A DNA stretch of 64,000 nt from JAFGCL01 sp964423835 (GTDB lineage: Bacteria > Chloroflexota > Dehalococcoidia > UBA2247 > RBG-13-53-26), in NCBI GenBank assembly GCA_964423835.1, contig CAYRGJ010000006.1, positions 62,001-126,000 of the forward strand, read 5' to 3'. Below the pieces are notes generated by a model. It ran no database searches. It saw nothing but the letters and a program-made list of their open reading frames with translations, and had not been told where the DNA came from. Shown piece after piece: positions 24,920 through 33,398 of this stretch; position 1 is the first letter of the stretch; the number at the start of each line of letters is the position of its first letter. Both the position numbers and the translations under genes were made by a program.

Positions 24920-24925
24920 ATTATA
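24920..24925 (-). promoter_or_regulatory. -10 box for the SCP2-flavoenzyme 1 unit
   Basis: Minus-strand TATAAT runs from 24925 to 24920, with an overlapping TATAGT just upstream, about 78 bases before the SCP2 ATG. The AT-rich patch stands out in the GC-rich 282-base divergent region. Confidence 0.5.
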
Positions 24926-25062
24926 CTATAGGACGGCGCCGGCCGGCATAGCCCAGGTGGACGGATGACGTGCCGCCAGCGTCAGCCGCTGGCGCATTTG
25001 CAGTATGATGATGCTGGGCATCTGGCTCGGAATGCAGGAAAAAGCCCATTTGATGAAGGCAT

Positions 25063-25091
25063 TTGCGCACCCGGCCCGTTACGTGGATAAT
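25063..25091 (+). promoter_or_regulatory. Promoter of flavoenzyme 2
   Basis: TTGCGC at 25063-25068 and GATAAT at 25086-25091 are separated by 17 bases. Transcription would begin about 26 bases before the TTG start at 25124. GCATTTGC occurs both at the -35 and about 64 bases upstream. Confidence 0.5.
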
Positions 25092-25123
25092 GAGGTGGGC
25101 CCGGGCGGGCCCGGAGGTGTGTC

Positions 25124-27208
25124 TTGAGTTCCTTTCAGAATCTGTTCAGCCCGGTGCGCATCGGCTCCATGGAGCTGCGGAACCGGCTGGCCATGGCCCC
25201 CATGACCACCAGCTGGTCTGGCCCGGGGGACACCGTCAGCCAGCGTCTGATCGACTATCATGTGGCGCGGGCGAAGGGCGGTGTGGGGCTGATCACCTTT
25301 GAGGTGTGCACCGTGGACCAGAAGTTCCCGTACCAGTGGCACACCGTGGGGCTCTGGGGGGACCATCTGATTCCCGGGCATGTGGAGCTGACCAGGGCGG
25401 TGCACGCCCATGGGGCGAAGATAGTGCCCCAGATCTCCCACCCCGGCCCGGAATCAGCGGCACCGTTCGTCAACCAGACTGAGACGGTGGGCCCGTCGGT
25501 CTGCATATCACCCCAGACGGGGCAGACCTGCCGCGAGCTGACCGTGGAGGAGATCGAGATCATCATCGAGCAGTACGGCCAGGCGGCCCGCCGGGCCCGC
25601 GAGGCGGGGTACGACGGAATGGAGCTGCACTGCGCCCACATCTACATGATGTGCGGTTCCTTCCTGTCTCCGGTGCGCAATCACCGCACCGACGCCTACA
25701 GCGGCGCCACGGTGGAGGGCCGCCTGAAGTTCCCCCTGGCGGTCATCCGGAGCATGAAGGCCGGGGCCGGCCGGGACTTCCCCCTGATCCTTCGCATATC
25801 CGGTGACGAGCGCCACCCCCAGGGGCGCGACCTCAAGGGCACCCTGGAGATCATACCCCGGCTGACGGAGGCCGGCGTGGACGCCTTCCACGTGTCGGGC
25901 GGGAATATCGACCGGCTGACCATCGGCATCATCGCCGGGTCCAGCTACCCCTGGGGCTACAACGTCCCGGAGGCCGCCGCCATCAAGAAGGTCACGAAGG
26001 CCGCCGTGATGGTGGTGGGCCGCATTCACGACCCGGAGATGGCCGAGGAGGTGCTGCAGGCGGGGCAGGCGGATGTCATCGTCATGGGGCGCCCGCTGCT
26101 GGCGGACCCGGAGCTGCCCAACAAGGCCGCCAGGGGAGACCTGGCGCGCCTGCGCCGCTGCATCTCCTGCGAGAACTGCTTCGACTCCTGCGCCGAGGGC
26201 GATCTGACCCAGATGCACTGCGCCATAAACGCCTTCACCGGCAAGGAGGGGCAACTCAGCCTGGAGAAGGCCGCCAGGCCCAAGAAGGTGATGGTGATTG
26301 GCGGGGGGCCCGCCGGCATGGAGGCAGCGCGCGTGGCCGCCCTGAGGGGCCACTCGGTGACGCTCTACGAGAAGCAGGCCAGGCTGGCCGGCTCGCTTCT
26401 TTTTGCCAACACGGTCCACCCCGACAACGACCGGCTCCTGGCGTACCTGCTGGCGGAGATGAAGGCCCTGCCCATAGAGGTCAAGCTGGGGCAGGAGGTG
26501 ACGCCGGCCCTGGTCCAGGCGGTCAAGCCCGACGCGGTCATCCTGGCCGCCGGGCCCCGCATCGTGATCCCGCCCATCCGCGGCGCTGAGGGCCGCAACG
26601 TCTTCGGCGCGCCGGACATGAAGAAGATGCTGGCGGGAGAGGCCGGCGGGCCGGGCACGGCCAAGCTACCGGCCTGGCAGAGGCTGGGCCTGCGGGTGGC
26701 CGGTCCCTTCATGAAGCGCTTCCTTAATCCGCCGCTGATCAGGCGCCTCACCCGGTACTGGATGCCCCTGGGGAAGCGGGTGGTGGTCATTGGGGGCGAC
26801 CTCGGGGCCTGCGAGCTGGCGACCTTCCTGGCGGAGCGGGGGCGCCAGGTGACCATGCTGGATAGCGGCAAGAAGGTGGCCCCCGAGGTGGGGTCCAAGA
26901 GAAGAGGCGAGGTCCGGGATGGCCTGGAGAAGGCGAAGGTGACGGTGATCAGCGGGGCGGCCTGCCAGGAGATCACCGCCGATGGCGTCATCTACACCGT
27001 GAAGGGCGAGAAGAATACCGCCAAAGGCGACAAGGCCACGGCCCTGGCCGACACGGTGGTGCTGGCAGGGGATGTTGAGCCCAACCTGGAGCTGCAGAAG
27101 GCGCTGGAGGGCAAGGTGGCCGAGCTCTATGCCGTCGGCGACTGCAACGGGTTGGGGCTGATCAGGAGGGCCATTCACGACGGCGCCGCGGCCGCCTGCC
27201 GGCTCTGA
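25124..27208 (+). CDS. FadH/OYE-type NAD(P)-dependent flavoenzyme 2
   Basis: A 694-residue paralog of flavoenzyme 1 with the same layout: FMN TIM barrel (LRNRLAMAPMT), cysteine-rich Fe-S segment (CISCENCFDSC plus a later Cys), and FAD/NAD(P) domains (IGGGPAGMEAARVAALRGH; VIGGDLGACELATFL). QISHPGPES replaces the usual H-x-G-R motif. The Fe-S segment has one extra cysteine compared with flavoenzyme 1. The start is TTG at 25124 with GGAGGT 5 bases upstream. It is divergent from the SCP2 unit and followed after 127 bases by flavoenzyme 3. Confidence 0.88.
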   Translation: MSSFQNLFSPVRIGSMELRNRLAMAPMTTSWSGPGDTVSQRLIDYHVARAKGGVGLITFEVCTVDQKFPYQWHTVGLWGDHLIPGHVELTRAVHAHGAKIVPQISHPGPESAAPFVNQTETVGPSVCISPQTGQTCRELTVEEIEIIIEQYGQAARRAREAGYDGMELHCAHIYMMCGSFLSPVRNHRTDAYSGATVEGRLKFPLAVIRSMKAGAGRDFPLILRISGDERHPQGRDLKGTLEIIPRLTEAGVDAFHVSGGNIDRLTIGIIAGSSYPWGYNVPEAAAIKKVTKAAVMVVGRIHDPEMAEEVLQAGQADVIVMGRPLLADPELPNKAARGDLARLRRCISCENCFDSCAEGDLTQMHCAINAFTGKEGQLSLEKAARPKKVMVIGGGPAGMEAARVAALRGHSVTLYEKQARLAGSLLFANTVHPDNDRLLAYLLAEMKALPIEVKLGQEVTPALVQAVKPDAVILAAGPRIVIPPIRGAEGRNVFGAPDMKKMLAGEAGGPGTAKLPAWQRLGLRVAGPFMKRFLNPPLIRRLTRYWMPLGKRVVVIGGDLGACELATFLAERGRQVTMLDSGKKVAPEVGSKRRGEVRDGLEKAKVTVISGAACQEITADGVIYTVKGEKNTAKGDKATALADTVVLAGDVEPNLELQKALEGKVAELYAVGDCNGLGLIRRAIHDGAAAACRL

Positions 27209-27244
27209 GCCGGCTGGCGCGCCTGCCGGCTCTAAGCCGGCTGG
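27194..27244. repeat. 24-bp direct repeat duplicating the 3' end of flavoenzyme 2
   Basis: 27194-27217 and 27221-27244 match at 23 of 24 positions with a period of 27. The first copy contains the TGA stop of flavoenzyme 2; the second has TAA at that position. Each copy contains the self-complementary AGCCGGCT, so both can form small hairpins. Confidence 0.8.
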
Positions 27245-27335
27245 AGGCAGTTGCCGGCGATCGCCGGCCGTGTGCGAAGCGACTTGAGAATTGGGAAGAG
27301 GCCGCCGGCAACGCGCGGCGGCAGAGGAGGGTGAC

Positions 27336-29348
27336 TTGACTGACAAACCGTTCACCAGGCTGTTCAGCCCCATCAAGATCGGAACCATGGAGCTGAAGAA
27401 CCGCATCGCCCTGGCCCCCATGGACACCGACTTCGTCAACCAGGATGGGACGGTGAACGAGCGGTACCATGACTATATCGAGGCCAGGGCGAAGGGAGGG
27501 GTGGGGCTCCTCATCCTGGAGGTCACCTCCGTAGATGGCAAGTACCCGTACGTGCCCCACACGGTGGGCATGTGGGACGACATCCAGATCGCCCCCATGC
27601 GGCGCCTGACGGATGCCATCCACGCCCATGGGTCCCGGCTCATTCCTCAGATAGCCCACCCGGGCCCCGAGTCCGTCTGTTTCATGAACCAGGTGCAGCC
27701 GGTGGGCCCGTCTCCGGCCATGTGTTTCACCTATAAGACCACCTGCCGGGAGGTGTCAGTGGAGGAGATCGCTCACATCGTGGAGCAGTTCGGCGACGCC
27801 GCCCGGCGGGCCCGGGAGTCCGGCTGCGATGGCATCGAGCTGCACTCAGCCCACTGCTACATGCTGCTGGGGTCCTTCATATCAGCGCTGCGGAACAAGC
27901 GGTCAGACGCCTATGGCGGCTCTATCGAGTCGCGCCTGCGGATCCATCTGCAGGTGCTGCGCAATATACAGGCCAAGGCCGGCCCGGACTTCCCCATCGT
28001 CATGCGGCTCTCCGGCGATGAGCTGACGCCCGGCGGGCGGGACATCGAGGAGACGAAGTACATCGCTCCCATGCTGGTTGAGGCTGGCGTGCACGCCTTC
28101 GAGATCTCCAGCGGCACCTTCCCCCAGATGTCCTGGCGCATCCTGCCTCCTCACGGCACTCCCATGGGCCTCAACGTGCCTTATGCAGCGGCGGTGAAGC
28201 AGGTAGTGAACGTGCCCGTATTCACGGTGGGGCGGATCACCGACCCCCGGCTGGCCGAGTCCATACTGGAGCGCAACCAGGCGGACGTCATCGTCCTGGG
28301 GCGGGCGCTGCTGGCCGACCCGGAGTGGCCCAAGAAGGCCGCCGCAGGGCACCTGGACGATATCACCCCCTGCATCGGCTGCGGCCTGGGATGCATATCG
28401 GGGAGGGAGAGCCACCCCATGACCTGCCTCATGAACCCCTCAGTGGGCCGGGAGAGGGAGATGGAGGCCGGCCTGGCCCCGGCGGCAAAGGCGAAGAAGG
28501 TGATGGTCATCGGCGGCGGCCCTGGCGGGCTGCACGCGGCCATGGTGGCCGCCCGGAGAGGGCACCAGGTCACCCTCTACGAAAAGCAGGACCGGGTGGG
28601 CGGCCAGTTCAACCTGGCGGTCATACCGCCCGGGAAGCAGGAGCTGACCAAGGCCACCCAGTTCCTGGCGCGCCAGGTGGAGAAAGCCGGGGTGAAGGTG
28701 CACCTCAAACAGGAGGTCACCCCGGCCGCGGTGGAGCGGGAGAAGCCGGACGTGGCCATCGTGGCTACGGGCGGGGAGGCGCTGGTGCTGAACATACCCG
28801 GCGTCAAGGGCAGGAACGTGGTCACCGCCCATGACGTGCTTTCAGGCAGGGTGCCCCGCCCCCATGGCGACGTGCTGATCATCGGCGGCGGCATGGTGGG
28901 CCTGGAGACCGCCGAATACCTGGCGCACCCGGGGTTCAACCCCATCGTGGGCCGGACCTCGGTCACCGTGGTGGAGATGATGGGCGGGGTGGGGATGGAC
29001 ATGGTGCCCGAAGGGCGGACGCTGCTCATGGAGCGGCTGCACCACGCCCAGGTCAGGATACTGACCAACCGCAAGGTCCGGGAGATCCTCCCGGACGGTG
29101 TGGTGGTGGTGGACACCATCATCGAGACCAGGCCCGACCGCAGCGTGGTCTGCCGGGAAGGCGATCGTGACGAGGCCATCCGGGGCATGAGGACCATCGT
29201 TCTGGCCATGGGGGCCAGGGCCTTCGACCCGCTCTCCGCCGAGCTCAAGCCGAGGGTGCCCGAGGTGTACGTCATCGGTGACGCGAAGAAGCCCCGGAAG
29301 GCGCTGGAGGCCATCGCCGAGGCGGCCGAGGTGGCCCGGAAGATCTAA
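27336..29348 (+). CDS. FadH/OYE-type NAD(P)-dependent flavoenzyme 3
   Basis: A 670-residue third paralog. Its cluster motif CIGCGLGC plus a later Cys is the canonical 2,4-dienoyl-CoA reductase spacing (CxxCxxxC). The barrel has QIAHPGPES in place of H-x-G-R and ELHSAHCYML in the active-site strand. The FAD/NAD(P) parts are IGGGPGGLHAAMVAARRGH and IIGGGMVGLETAEYL. The TTG at 27336 follows GAGGAGGG and starts the homology; an upstream frame to 27291 has only intergenic sequence. Substrate unknown; three diverged copies suggest several related enones or enoyl-CoAs. Confidence 0.88.
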   Translation: MTDKPFTRLFSPIKIGTMELKNRIALAPMDTDFVNQDGTVNERYHDYIEARAKGGVGLLILEVTSVDGKYPYVPHTVGMWDDIQIAPMRRLTDAIHAHGSRLIPQIAHPGPESVCFMNQVQPVGPSPAMCFTYKTTCREVSVEEIAHIVEQFGDAARRARESGCDGIELHSAHCYMLLGSFISALRNKRSDAYGGSIESRLRIHLQVLRNIQAKAGPDFPIVMRLSGDELTPGGRDIEETKYIAPMLVEAGVHAFEISSGTFPQMSWRILPPHGTPMGLNVPYAAAVKQVVNVPVFTVGRITDPRLAESILERNQADVIVLGRALLADPEWPKKAAAGHLDDITPCIGCGLGCISGRESHPMTCLMNPSVGREREMEAGLAPAAKAKKVMVIGGGPGGLHAAMVAARRGHQVTLYEKQDRVGGQFNLAVIPPGKQELTKATQFLARQVEKAGVKVHLKQEVTPAAVEREKPDVAIVATGGEALVLNIPGVKGRNVVTAHDVLSGRVPRPHGDVLIIGGGMVGLETAEYLAHPGFNPIVGRTSVTVVEMMGGVGMDMVPEGRTLLMERLHHAQVRILTNRKVREILPDGVVVVDTIIETRPDRSVVCREGDRDEAIRGMRTIVLAMGARAFDPLSAELKPRVPEVYVIGDAKKPRKALEAIAEAAEVARKI

Positions 29349-29394
29349 TCAGTCGCCCTCCGGGCCCGAGAGGTGGCCCGGAAGATCTAATCAG
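29328..29394. repeat. 25-bp perfect direct repeat duplicating the 3' end of flavoenzyme 3
   Basis: 29328-29352 and 29370-29394 are identical over 25 bases with a period of 42. The first copy contains the TAA stop of flavoenzyme 3. The second lies in the convergent gap and supplies the stop region of the alcohol dehydrogenase on the minus strand. Confidence 0.9.
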
Positions 29395-30530
29395 CCGCCT
29401 GGAGGCCCGGGCATCAGCAGCACCGGCTTGATGGTCCGCCCCTGCCTGGCGTCCCCGACGGCCCGGTTTATGGATCGGAAGCTGTAGAACTTCACCAGGC
29501 GCTCGAATGGGAAGCGCCCTGCCTTCCACGCCTGGATCAGCCGGGGGATGAAGTCCTGTGGCACGGCGTCACCCTGGACGATGCCGACGATCCTCCGGCC
29601 TCCCGGCAGCCGCTCCCCGCCGGCAGGGTTGGCAATCATGGCTGTGATGCCCCTGGGATTCAGCACCTCGCGGGCCAGCCGCTCCATCTGCGGGTCTCCG
29701 GTGGTCTCCAGGACGTAGTCCACCCCGCCGCCGGTGATTCGCTTTAGGGCCGTGCTGACGTCGACGTCCCCATGCCGGCTGTCGATGGCATGGCTGGCCC
29801 CCAGCTCGAGCGCCAGCTTCAGCCTGGCGCGCCGGATGTCGACCGCAACGATGGGCATGGCCCTGACCATGGCGGCGGCCATCACGGCCGCCAGGCCCAC
29901 GGCCCTGGCGCCGAACACCGCCATGCTTTGTCCCGCGGAGATGCGCAGTGAGTTCAAGACCGTCCCGGCCCCCGTCTGCAGGCCGCAGCCCAGCGGCGCC
30001 AGAAGCTGCAGAGGCAGGTTCGGGGCTACCCTGACGGCATTGCGCTCGGTAACCACGGCGAAGGTGGCCATGGATGACTGCCCGAAGAAGTGCCCCCGGA
30101 TGCCGCCTGGCTGCAGGGCGTTGCTGCCATCGAGACGCTGGAAGCCGAAATTGGCTTCATAGAAGCGCCGGCAATGGGCCGGCCGGCCGCGGCGGCACTC
30201 GCTGCAGGCGCCGCAGGACTGGTACGAGAGGACCACATGATCGCCGCTCTTCAAGCCGCTGACCAGCCCGCCTGCCTGCTCGACGATCCCCGCGCCTTCG
30301 TGACCCAGCACCAACGGACCGTCGGCATCCTCCCAGTGGTCGCAATACGTTATGTCAGTGTGGCAGATCCCGGAGGCCGCTATGCGCACCAGAACCTCAT
30401 CGTCGCGGGGTCCCTCGAGATCCAGGCGCTCGATACGGAACGGCCCGCCCCTCTGGCGCAGCACCGCGGCGTGTATCTCCCGGAGCCGGGCGCTTGCCTC
30501 CCGGCGGGCAGGCGCCGGCCGCGCCGTCAC
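29391..30530 (-). CDS. Zinc-containing medium-chain alcohol dehydrogenase
   Basis: A 379-residue MDR dehydrogenase close to the aryl/benzyl-alcohol type. Catalytic zinc ligands are in SGICHTD and LGHEGAG. Structural zinc cysteines are in CGACSECRRGRPAHC. The NAD-binding loop reads VFGARAVGLAAV, where the usual second glycine of GxGxxG is Arg. It would oxidise an alcohol to an aldehyde, possibly in the same pathway as the neighbouring flavoenzymes. GTG 30530 is the longest start; the first 15 residues are not conserved, so the true start may be slightly downstream. Confidence 0.88.
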   Translation of the reverse strand: MTARPAPARREASARLREIHAAVLRQRGGPFRIERLDLEGPRDDEVLVRIAASGICHTDITYCDHWEDADGPLVLGHEGAGIVEQAGGLVSGLKSGDHVVLSYQSCGACSECRRGRPAHCRRFYEANFGFQRLDGSNALQPGGIRGHFFGQSSMATFAVVTERNAVRVAPNLPLQLLAPLGCGLQTGAGTVLNSLRISAGQSMAVFGARAVGLAAVMAAAMVRAMPIVAVDIRRARLKLALELGASHAIDSRHGDVDVSTALKRITGGGVDYVLETTGDPQMERLAREVLNPRGITAMIANPAGGERLPGGRRIVGIVQGDAVPQDFIPRLIQAWKAGRFPFERLVKFYSFRSINRAVGDARQGRTIKPVLLMPGPPGG

Positions 30531-30571
30531 CGCCGTCCCCTGACGATGCCCTGCCTGTGGATGCCCATGGC

Positions 30572-31396
30572 CTAATCCTCAGGCGCTGCTGCTTTGCCCT
30601 GAGGCGGCGGATCATCCGCGGCCGCTTTCGGCAGCTCCGGGGCGGCCGGATCACCCTTCGCCTCCGCCGGGTCCGCACCGACCGGGTTCCCCGGCCCGGC
30701 GGCCGGGGCCGCCTTTCCTGGTCTCCTGAAGATCTTCGTTCTGATCAGGGCGAAGATCTCGTGGCGCTCCGTCCTCCACAGGTGAATGGCCGCGGGCATT
30801 ATCGAGATGACGATGACCGCCAGGACGATGAGCAGGAAGTAGCGGTCGAGAACGTCCGGGGGGATGGCATCGGCCAGAAAGTAGCCGGCCAGAGTCACCC
30901 CGACGGCCCAGATCAGGCCGCCAAACAGGTTGAAGAACATGAAGCGGCGCCAGCGCATACTGACTGCGCCGGCCACGATAGGCACGAAGGTGCGAATGAA
31001 GGGCATGAACCGGGCGATGGTGATGGTCTTCCCGCCGTGCTTGTCGTAGAAGCCCTTGGCCGCCAGCAGGTTCTTGGGCCGGAAGAGCAGCGACTGGGGC
31101 CGCCTGAAGAGCGGCGGGCCCGCCTTGCGGCCGAACCAGTAGCCCACGTTGTCCCCCAGCACCGCGGCGGCGAAGAGGAGCGGCAGGAGCACCCAGAGGC
31201 TGAGCTTCACCTCTTCGCCAGCGGAGAGCGTTACTCCCTTGTAGGCCAGCAACCCCGCCGTCAGCAGCAGGCTGTCACCAGGCAGGAAGAATCCGAAGAA
31301 GAGGCCGGACTCGGCGAAGATAATGGCGAACAGGATGCAGTAGACGGCCGCCGGCCCGTAGTCCCTGACCAGTTCCTCCAGGGGTATGAAGTTCAT
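30572..31396 (-). CDS. DedA/VTT-family membrane protein
   Basis: A 274-residue inner-membrane protein with the DedA signature: the re-entrant FGFFLPGDSLLLTAG near the N-terminus, LGDNVGYWFGRKAG in the middle and RFMPFIRTFVPIVAG with the conserved Arg. DedA proteins act as lipid scramblases or flippases and need proton motive force. The C-terminus is a long charged, Pro/Ala-rich cytosolic tail. ATG 31396 is preceded by its own -10 at 31452-31447. Confidence 0.9.
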   Translation of the reverse strand: MNFIPLEELVRDYGPAAVYCILFAIIFAESGLFFGFFLPGDSLLLTAGLLAYKGVTLSAGEEVKLSLWVLLPLLFAAAVLGDNVGYWFGRKAGPPLFRRPQSLLFRPKNLLAAKGFYDKHGGKTITIARFMPFIRTFVPIVAGAVSMRWRRFMFFNLFGGLIWAVGVTLAGYFLADAIPPDVLDRYFLLIVLAVIVISIMPAAIHLWRTERHEIFALIRTKIFRRPGKAAPAAGPGNPVGADPAEAKGDPAAPELPKAAADDPPPQGKAAAPED

Positions 31397-31446
31397 CTAG
31401 ATTGAGTCTCTCATTGCCGTTCCGCCATGCCGCACAGGCCAGGAGT

Positions 31447-31452
31447 ATTATA
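31447..31452 (-). promoter_or_regulatory. -10 box of the dedA gene
   Basis: Minus-strand TATAAT from 31452 to 31447, about 50 bases before the ATG at 31396. It stands in the 99-base gap after endonuclease V and implies a separate transcript. Confidence 0.5.
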
Positions 31453-31495
31453 CAGGGAAACCGGCGGAGGGGCCCGCGGGCTGGAGGAACCGTGC

Positions 31496-32176
31496 TCAGT
31501 GACCGCGGTCCAGCAGGTTTCCGGAGGCGGCCTGGTGGGCCAGGCGGGCCGGCTCGGGCAGCCGGTATCCGCGGCAGCACCGGCTGACCCAGGCTATGGC
31601 TGCCCTCAGGTCCACCCTGTGGCCGATGGACACGTAGACCGGCCGCACCCCGTCCCTGGTGCGCAGCGCGGCCCCCACCACCTCCCCCTGGTGCTTTATC
31701 CGGGCAGTGCTGCCCCGTGCCGCGGCCAGGGGCCGGTGGGTGCCGCAGAGGAGGGATTTGGCGCAGCCGATGGTGGGGACGTCCAGGATCACCCCCAGGT
31801 GCGAGGCAATGCCGCAGCGCCGGGGGTGGGCTAGGCCCTGCCCGTCCACCAGGATCAGGTCCGGCGTCAGCTTCAGCCTGGCGTAGGCGGCCAGGATCAC
31901 CGGAGCCTCCCGGAACGAGAGCAGGCCGGGTATGTACGGGAAGTCCACCACCTGCTCCACCAAGCCGATCTCGGCTACCTGCAGGTCCGGGTACGAGAGC
32001 ACCACCACCGTCCCCCGCACCCGCCCCTGGAACCGGGGGGCGGAGATGTCCACCCCGGCGATCAGCCGGGGAGCGCGCACCTCGTTCCGCTTCGAAACCA
32101 GGCCCGCCACCTTCAGCTGGATGTCGCGGGCCTCGGCCGTGGTCACCTTCCACGGGTGGAGAGGCTTGGCCGGCAT
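31496..32176 (-). CDS. nfi: Endonuclease V (deoxyinosine repair)
   Basis: A 226-residue Nfi enzyme that nicks DNA one base 3' of deoxyinosine. Catalytic residues are seen in AGVDIS, in the wedge motif YIPGLLSFRE and in LVDGQGLAHPRRCGIASH. ATG 32176 is preferred because TATAAT ends only 6 bases upstream, implying a leaderless message; ATG 32194 would place the -10 inside the gene. Confidence 0.93.
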   Translation of the reverse strand: MPAKPLHPWKVTTAEARDIQLKVAGLVSKRNEVRAPRLIAGVDISAPRFQGRVRGTVVVLSYPDLQVAEIGLVEQVVDFPYIPGLLSFREAPVILAAYARLKLTPDLILVDGQGLAHPRRCGIASHLGVILDVPTIGCAKSLLCGTHRPLAAARGSTARIKHQGEVVGAALRTRDGVRPVYVSIGHRVDLRAAIAWVSRCCRGYRLPEPARLAHQAASGNLLDRGH

Positions 32177-32182
32177 GGCTCG

Positions 32183-32188
32183 ATTATA
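32183..32188 (-). promoter_or_regulatory. -10 box of nfi, leaderless arrangement
   Basis: Minus-strand TATAAT runs from 32188 to 32183, 6 bases before the ATG at 32176. A transcript starting 6-7 bases after the -10 would begin at the A of the start codon. No Shine-Dalgarno is present. Confidence 0.55.
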
Positions 32189-32213
32189 GGGCATCGCCCT
32201 GCAATCCGAAATC

Positions 32214-32242
32214 TTGACAGCGCCGGCTGCGCTTGGTAAGCT
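32214..32242 (+). promoter_or_regulatory. Promoter of cobO, near-leaderless
   Basis: A perfect TTGACA at 32214-32219 is followed after 17 bases by TAAGCT at 32237-32242. The ATG is at 32253, so the leader would be only a few bases, and no Shine-Dalgarno is seen. Confidence 0.55.
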
Positions 32243-32252
32243 GCGTTCTCAA

Positions 32253-32771
32253 ATGGCTGGCCTGGTCTACGTCTTCACTGGTGATGGAAAGGGCAAGACA
32301 TCCGCGGCCCTGGGGATAGCCCTGCGGGCCGCGGGCCACGGGCTGCGCACCCACATCACCTTCTTCATGAAGGGCGAATACCCGTACGGGGAGCAGAAGA
32401 CGCTGGGCCTGCTGCCCAACATCAGCGTGGCCCGCTTCGGCAGCCTGGAGTTCGTCGATCCGAACAATGTCAAGCCCGAGGAAAAGGAGCAGGCCCGGCT
32501 GGCTCTGGAGAACGCCCGGGTGGCCGCGCACAGCGGCCATATCGACCTCATCATCCTCGACGAGGTCAACGTGGCGGCCGCCTGGAAGCTGGTCGATGTG
32601 GCTGATGTACTGCGCTTCATCAAGGAGAGGCCGGAGAACCTGGACGTGATACTGACCGGGCGGCACGCCGACCCGGAGGTTATCGCCATCGCCGACCTGG
32701 TGACCGAGATGAAGGAGATCAAGCACCCTCACCGGAAGGGCATTCCCTCCCGGAAGGGCATCGACTTCTAG
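32253..32771 (+). CDS. cobO: Cob(I)yrinic acid a,c-diamide adenosyltransferase
   Basis: A 172-residue CobA/CobO/BtuR-type enzyme that transfers the adenosyl group from ATP to reduced corrinoid. The ATP-binding P-loop is FTGDGKGKTSAALG near the N-terminus, and the Walker B-like strand is LIILDEVNVA, followed by LTGRHA. ATG 32253 is chosen because an upstream TTG at 32214 is the -35 box itself. The C-terminus has a short internal repeat (RKGIPSRKGI). It supports corrinoid use by B12-dependent enzymes, such as the radical SAM protein at the window start. Confidence 0.93.
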   Translation: MAGLVYVFTGDGKGKTSAALGIALRAAGHGLRTHITFFMKGEYPYGEQKTLGLLPNISVARFGSLEFVDPNNVKPEEKEQARLALENARVAAHSGHIDLIILDEVNVAAAWKLVDVADVLRFIKERPENLDVILTGRHADPEVIAIADLVTEMKEIKHPHRKGIPSRKGIDF

Positions 32772-32786
32772 GGGGATTCTGGACCT

Positions 32787-33398
32787 TTGATTCCCCGGCT
32801 TCTTCTGGCTACCAGGAACGCCGGCAAGGCGCGCGAGTTCGCCCGGCTCCTTGAGGGCTCTCCTTTCGAGCTGACGACCCTTGATGCCGAGGGCATTCCG
32901 GGCGACGTCGAAGAGTCGGGGAGGACCTTCCGGGAGAATGCCTGCCTCAAGGCCGCCGGCTATGCCCTGGACGAGCGCTTCCTGGTGCTGGCCGATGACT
33001 CCGGCCTCGAGGTCGATGCCCTGGGAGGCGCCCCGGGCCCTCTCTCGGCCCGCTTCGCCGGGGAAGACGCCACCGATGCCGACCGGGTCAACCTGCTGCT
33101 GTCGCGCCTCCGAGATGTGCCGCCGGAGGCCCGCTCCGCCCGCTTCCGCTGCGTCATCGCCATCGCGTCCGGCCCAAAAGTGGTAGGCTTATGTGAAGGG
33201 GTGTGTGAGGGGGTCGTCAGCCTGGAGGCCCGTGGCGGCGGGGGCTTCGGGTATGATCCGGTCTTCTACATCCCGGAGATGGGAAAGACCATGGCGGAAC
33301 TGACGCTGGAGGAGAAGAACCGGGTCAGCCATCGGGCCCGGGCCGCGCGGGAGGCGGTCCGCATCCTGCGGCGCCTTCGCCGGGAGATGGGGCCGTGA
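32787..33398 (+). CDS. rdgB: XTP/dITP diphosphatase (RdgB/HAM1 family)
   Basis: A 203-residue house-cleaning nucleotide pyrophosphatase that removes dITP and XTP. Family motifs are LLATRNAGKAREF at the N-terminus, the ADDSGLEVDALGGAPG loop and FGYDPVF near residue 155. The start is TTG at 32787 with GGGGGA upstream. It is 15 bases after cobO and its TGA overlaps the moaA GTG (GTGA). Together with endonuclease V nearby it covers both prevention and repair of deaminated purines. Confidence 0.93.
   Translation: MIPRLLLATRNAGKAREFARLLEGSPFELTTLDAEGIPGDVEESGRTFRENACLKAAGYALDERFLVLADDSGLEVDALGGAPGPLSARFAGEDATDADRVNLLLSRLRDVPPEARSARFRCVIAIASGPKVVGLCEGVCEGVVSLEARGGGGFGYDPVFYIPEMGKTMAELTLEEKNRVSHRARAAREAVRILRRLRREMGP

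Noticed and set aside
32214..32252. TTG at 32214 as the cobO start
   Set aside because: This TTG is part of a perfect TTGACA -35 box, and the added residues are not in the family.
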